In this document: in pieces, positions 7,605-10,726 of the stretch
Layout: each line of letters starts with the position of its first letter
Numbering within the stretch: the stretch's first letter is position 1
From: Azoarcus sp.
GTDB taxonomy: Bacteria; Pseudomonadota; Gammaproteobacteria; Burkholderiales; Rhodocyclaceae
Direction of reading: 5' to 3'
DNA length: 10,726 nucleotides
NCBI GenBank assembly: GCA_031268685.1
Contig: JAIRWW010000024.1
Location: 1 to 10,726 of the forward strand
Made by a program: the position numbers and the translations under genes
The notes under the pieces: model-generated
The model's input: the letters and a program-made list of their open reading frames with translations, nothing else
Told to the model about the DNA's origin: nothing
Database searches by the model: none

Positions 7605-7608
7605 TGCC

Positions 7609-9822
7609 ATGGTTTCCGTCACGCACGCAGTCGACCGCGATGTGGCCGCGCCGCCCATCGAACTGCTTGCCGAAGGGCTGACGCCCGGAGAGCGCGCTGT
7701 CATCGAGCGCGCGCTCGCTTTTGCCGCCGAAGCTTACGAAGATCGTGTTCTCGGCACGGGCGAGCCGGTCTGGACGCACTCGCTGGGTTGCGCGCTAATT
7801 GTCGCCTCGCTGCGTCTGGATGTAGATACCCGCGTCGCGGCGCTGCTTTTTTCCGTAGAAGAATACGTCGAGAATGCGCGCGAAAGGCTGGAAGCCGATT
7901 TCGGCGAACACGTCGCCCGGCTGGTTTCCGGCCTGCGCAAGCTCAACCGCCTGCGGGTTCTAACCCGTGTGGCCGCCGCCGCCACCGCGCCGGAACTTCG
8001 CGCCCAGACCGAAACCCTGCGCAAGATGCTGCTGGCGATGGTCGAAGATATTCGCGTCGTACTGGTGCGGCTGGCTTCCCGAACCCAGACCCTGCGTTAT
8101 TACACAGACATAGACAATGAAAGACGCCTGAATGTAGCGCGCGAAGTTCTGGATATCTACGCGCCGCTCGCCAATCGCCTCGGAGTATGGCAACTCAAGT
8201 GGGAACTGGAAGATTTATCCTTCCGCTTTCTTGAACCCGAAACCTACCGGCGCATTGCCGGAATGCTCGACGAGCGCCGCTCCGAGCGCGAAGAATTTAT
8301 CCAGAATGCCATCGCGCGGCTGCGCAGCGAGCTGGAATCAATCGGCATCAAAGCGGAAATACAGGGCCGCCCCAAGCATATATACAGCATCTACAACAAG
8401 ATGCGCTCCAAGAAAATCGACTTCTCGCAGGTCTACGACATCCGCGCCTTGCGGGTGCTGGTCGACGAAGTGCGCGACTGCTATACAGTGCTTGGCATCG
8501 TGCACCAAATATGGCGGCCAATTCACAAAGAATACGACGACTACATCTCCCGCCCCAAGGGAAACAACTACCAGTCCCTGCATACGGCGGTGCTGGCGGG
8601 CGACGGGCGGGCGCTCGAAGTGCAAGTGCGCACCCATGCCATGCACCGGCATGCCGAACTGGGCGTAGCGGCGCACTGGCGCTACAAAGAAGGCGCTGGC
8701 GCGGGAGGGAGCGAATACGACGACAAAATTGCACTGCTGCGCAGCCTGCTGTCATGGAAAGACGAAGTCGCCGGTTCGTCGCGCTGGCTTGAGCAGATCA
8801 AACAAGCATCCCTCGACGACACCGTCTATGCGCTCACGCCGCAGGGCAGAGTCATCGACCTGCCGCGCGGAGCGACGCCGGTCGATTTCGCCTACCGCCT
8901 GCATACCGACCTTGGTCATCGTTGCAGGGGGGCCAAGGTTGATGGGCATCTCGTGCCGCTCAATACCGGACTGAAAAGCGGCCAGACGGTCGAAATCACC
9001 AGCGCAAAAGAAGGCGGGCCATCGCGCGACTGGCTCGATGCGCGTCAGGGCTATGTGGCCACAGTCCATGCCCGGCGCAAAATACGGCAATACTTCAGCG
9101 CGCTGGACGAAGAAGACCTGCTTGCGCGCGGGCGCGCCTACGTAATCCGCGAGATGCAGCGCGACGGCCACGGACAGGCCAGCATCGAAGCCCTGGCCGC
9201 CCGTCTCGGCTTCAAGAGCGCCGATGCGCTTTTCATTGCCGCTGGCCGCAGTGAAGTCGGCTTGCGCGCCTTGCAGACAGCGATGCGCGAAATGGATGCC
9301 GCCGCCGCGCCCGCCGCCGAGGCCGCCAAGCCGGAGATCGTAGTCAGCCGCAGCCGTTCGGGCAGCAGTTCCGGCAAAGTCTTGATCGTTGGCGTCGGCA
9401 ATTTGTTGACATCGCTGTCGCGCTGCTGCAAGCCCGCGCCGCCCGATGCCATCAAAGGCTTCGTCACGCGCGGACGCGGCGTTTCAATCCATCGCGTCGA
9501 TTGCCGCGACTTCCGCCACCTTGCCGATCGTCATCCCGAACGAGTCATTGCCGCCGAATGGGGAGGGCAGGGCGGCGACGAACAGCCGTCGGCGTTTTCG
9601 GTGGATATAGCCGTGCAGGCCACGGATCGCCAAGGTCTCTTGCGCGACATCTCCGAACTGCTGCTGCGCGAGCGGATCAATGTGACGGCAGTCAACACGC
9701 AAAGCAAGAAAAGCCTGGCCTACATGTGTTTCACACTGGAAGTCGGCGGCGTCGCGCAATTGCAGAATGCATTGAATCTTATACGCGGAGTAAAGGGCGT
9801 GCTGGATGCGCGGCGGGGATGA
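7609..9822 (+). CDS. relA: GTP pyrophosphokinase RelA, (p)ppGpp synthetase
   Basis: Ribosome-associated stringent-response enzyme that transfers pyrophosphate from ATP to GTP or GDP when uncharged tRNA enters the A site. Length 737 residues, as expected for RelA. The N-terminal hydrolase domain (about 30-200) has lost the HD pair: the place where SpoT has His-Asp reads Leu-Leu-Phe-Ser-Val-Glu (79-84), so it should not hydrolyse ppGpp. The synthetase domain (about 240-355) shows Gly253-Arg-Pro-Lys-His-Ile-Tyr-Ser, Tyr276-Asp-Ile-Arg and the acidic Glu308-Tyr-Asp-Asp311, the EXDD form typical of RelA rather than the RXKD of SpoT-type enzymes. Then follow a TGS domain (about 405-463), a helical region, the zinc-finger-like segment with Cys606, Cys607, His628 and Cys632, and an ACT domain (about 664-735). 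The frame has no upstream ATG, GTG or TTG, so 7609 is the start. The ribosome binding site is weak; coupling to the leader frame may supply ribosomes. Confidence 0.96.
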   Translation: MVSVTHAVDRDVAAPPIELLAEGLTPGERAVIERALAFAAEAYEDRVLGTGEPVWTHSLGCALIVASLRLDVDTRVAALLFSVEEYVENARERLEADFGEHVARLVSGLRKLNRLRVLTRVAAAATAPELRAQTETLRKMLLAMVEDIRVVLVRLASRTQTLRYYTDIDNERRLNVAREVLDIYAPLANRLGVWQLKWELEDLSFRFLEPETYRRIAGMLDERRSEREEFIQNAIARLRSELESIGIKAEIQGRPKHIYSIYNKMRSKKIDFSQVYDIRALRVLVDEVRDCYTVLGIVHQIWRPIHKEYDDYISRPKGNNYQSLHTAVLAGDGRALEVQVRTHAMHRHAELGVAAHWRYKEGAGAGGSEYDDKIALLRSLLSWKDEVAGSSRWLEQIKQASLDDTVYALTPQGRVIDLPRGATPVDFAYRLHTDLGHRCRGAKVDGHLVPLNTGLKSGQTVEITSAKEGGPSRDWLDARQGYVATVHARRKIRQYFSALDEEDLLARGRAYVIREMQRDGHGQASIEALAARLGFKSADALFIAAGRSEVGLRALQTAMREMDAAAAPAAEAAKPEIVVSRSRSGSSSGKVLIVGVGNLLTSLSRCCKPAPPDAIKGFVTRGRGVSIHRVDCRDFRHLADRHPERVIAAEWGGQGGDEQPSAFSVDIAVQATDRQGLLRDISELLLRERINVTAVNTQSKKSLAYMCFTLEVGGVAQLQNALNLIRGVKGVLDARRG

Positions 9823-9944
9823 TCTGGATTGGCAGATTCAGCGCAACAGCATCTGCCTTGCAAGCATCGCGTCTTTGATCGAAGCGCAGAAACTCAAGCA
9901 GCCGCTTGGAGCAGCTTCGGTTTAAATCTTTACACTTGATCCAG

Positions 9945-10010
9945 GAAAATCAGCTCAGCTTCGCCGTGGTGTACAACAGCCAGGGCGATTACCCCAAGGC
10001 GCTGGAGTGG
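9945..10010 (+). pseudogene. TPR-motif remnant
   Basis: In the frame that begins with the ATG at 9906, residues from Glu14 to Trp35 read as one degenerate tetratricopeptide repeat: Leu-Ser-Phe-Ala-Val-Val-Tyr-Asn-Ser-Gln-Gly-Asp-Tyr-Pro-Lys-Ala-Leu-Glu-Trp fits the consensus helix A / helix B junction (Leu-Gly-x2-Tyr-x3-Gly-Asp-Tyr-x2-Ala-Leu). The match ends abruptly at 10010, just before the G5/C5 hairpin, and nothing TPR-like follows in any frame until the gene starting at 10243. I read it as a fragment of a lost TPR gene; one motif alone is thin evidence. Confidence 0.4.
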
Positions 10011-10014
10011 GCAT

Positions 10015-10029
10015 GGGGGCAATACCCCC
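10015..10029. repeat. G5/C5 hairpin
   Basis: GGGGG (10015-10019) and CCCCC (10025-10029) flank the loop CAATA. There is no T-run after it on either strand, so a terminator role is doubtful. Confidence 0.5.
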
Positions 10030-10158
10030 GCCAGGATGAATGCTTGCCCAGGCTTTCTGGCCTTGTTTTCTCGCTCTCCGGTGGATGTGCAAACCGCGCG
10101 CTTCGGTGTTTGAGCAGCGCCGCCCGGCGAACCGCAAGGGCGCGTTCCCGGCGCAGGG

Positions 10159-10181
10159 CATGACTTGCGGGAGGCGTCATG
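10159..10181. repeat. Inverted repeat CATGAC / GTCATG upstream of the TPR membrane gene
   Basis: CATGAC (10159-10164) and GTCATG (10176-10181) are separated by 11 nt, with arms about one and a half helical turns apart. It lies 61 nt before the start at 10243, so it could be an operator or a hairpin in the leader; no factor can be named. Confidence 0.35.
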
Positions 10182-10242
10182 ACGATGTAACAATGGCGAA
10201 CAGCTGGATTCAATGGCATCCACAGGGGGGAAGGAAACGACG

Positions 10243-10726
10243 ATGAACGGCAAGCACTTTTTTGAGCGCGGGTTTGTTTTTGTGGAACAGTTTTTTCGGG
10301 GCGAAGGTCTTCTTTTCAAGCGTTTTAATACTATTTCAGTGCTTATCACTGTGTGTAGCGGCATTGCAATAGTCATCAGTTTTTTCGCTGATAAACCTGT
10401 CCTTGCCGGGATATTCGGCATTGCTGCCGTATTGTTATATTTGTATATGAGGTATAGGAGGCGCGTACTCTTTAGTCAGTCCGGCGACGCGAATAAGATG
10501 TCGCAGCCATCCCTGCCCGATCTCGACTATTTGGCCGACGAGAATGTCAGGATGGCGAAAAGCTATTACGAACAACGTAATTACCCCGAGGCGCTTAAAT
10601 GTTATAAGAAGGCATACGACAGGCAGACGCAGGCATTGGAGACAGCCCTTTCAAAAGGAGAAACGGGAGAAGTTCAAAACAGAGGCCGGGCAGACATACT
10701 GCTGTCCAAAGGTGTCATGCATGGCG
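10243..10726 (+). CDS. Membrane-anchored TPR-type protein (partial, C-terminus beyond window)
   Basis: My translation gives 161 residues open to the window edge. Two hydrophobic stretches, about 31-49 (Ile-Ser-Val-Leu-Ile-Thr-Val) and 52-69 (Val-Leu-Ala-Gly-Ile-Phe-Gly-Ile), form a helical hairpin in the membrane, followed by the positive cluster Arg-Tyr-Arg-Arg-Arg (70-74), which places the rest in the cytosol by the positive-inside rule. Residues about 101-132 look like a TPR unit: Ala-Lys-Ser-Tyr-Tyr-Glu-Gln-Arg-Asn-Tyr-Pro-Glu-Ala-Leu-Lys-Cys-Tyr. AAGGA at 10231-10235 is 7 nt from the ATG and supports the start. The first 60 codons are rich in TTT and look less GC-adapted than relA. TPR proteins bind other proteins; the partner and role are unknown. 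The similar motif in the remnant upstream suggests both derive from one TPR gene group. Confidence 0.75.
   Translation, partial: MNGKHFFERGFVFVEQFFRGEGLLFKRFNTISVLITVCSGIAIVISFFADKPVLAGIFGIAAVLLYLYMRYRRRVLFSQSGDANKMSQPSLPDLDYLADENVRMAKSYYEQRNYPEALKCYKKAYDRQTQALETALSKGETGEVQNRGRADILLSKGVMHG

Larger units (their letters stand above)
9823..10242. other. Gene-poor spacer after relA with remnants and hairpins
   Basis: No intact gene is convincing in these 420 bases. They hold a TPR-like remnant (9945-10010), a G5/C5 hairpin (10015-10029) and an inverted repeat (10159-10181). A short repeat pair GCAGAT / ATCTGC (9832-9837, 9851-9856) just after relA could form a weak stem, but no T-run follows, so no relA terminator is evident. 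Several open frames overlap here in all directions without ribosome binding sites. Confidence 0.5.

Noticed and set aside
10053..10074. CCAG-GCTTT-CTGG stem followed by a T-rich stretch as a relA terminator
   Set aside because: The stem is only four pairs before a mismatch and lies about 230 nt past relA.

Overview
This looks like chromosomal DNA of a GC-rich proteobacterium, most likely a betaproteobacterium. That placement is an inference from the style of three housekeeping proteins: a single-chain PurL with its own glutaminase domain, a RelA with a dead hydrolase domain and an acidic synthetase motif, and a typical ETF-ubiquinone oxidoreductase. No rRNA or other marker in the window settles the taxonomy.

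Left part (1-1608, accessory). On the minus strand a nucleotidyltransferase of the AbiEii/MNT style runs off the left edge, preceded by and overlapping a small helical partner; the pair resembles a toxin-antitoxin module. Upstream of it lies a chimeric open frame (507-725) that carries a near-exact copy of the FAD-binding P-loop segment of the ETF-QO gene found 2.5 kb away. Next comes an AT-rich tract with no gene I can support (about 726-1040), then a small two-helix membrane protein gene (1128-1409) with a very strong ribosome binding site and a base composition unlike its neighbours. Two stem-loops close this part; one is evidently the 3' hairpin of the ETF-QO transcript.

Core part (1609-9822). 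ETF-QO is on the minus strand. Divergent from it, on the plus strand, purL is followed by relA. The 116-bp gap between purL and relA holds a 31-codon frame built on a 15-bp tandem repeat that stops 4 nt before the relA start, so purL, leader and relA look like one transcription unit. PurL makes FGAM in purine synthesis; RelA consumes GTP/GDP and ATP to make (p)ppGpp, which is known to restrain purine synthesis, so the pairing makes metabolic sense.

Right part (9823-10726). After relA is a gene-poor stretch with a TPR-like remnant interrupted by a G5/C5 hairpin, a second inverted repeat, and then the start of a gene for a two-helix membrane protein with a TPR-type cytosolic segment that leaves the window at the right edge. 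I see no tRNA, rRNA, CRISPR array or complete insertion sequence.
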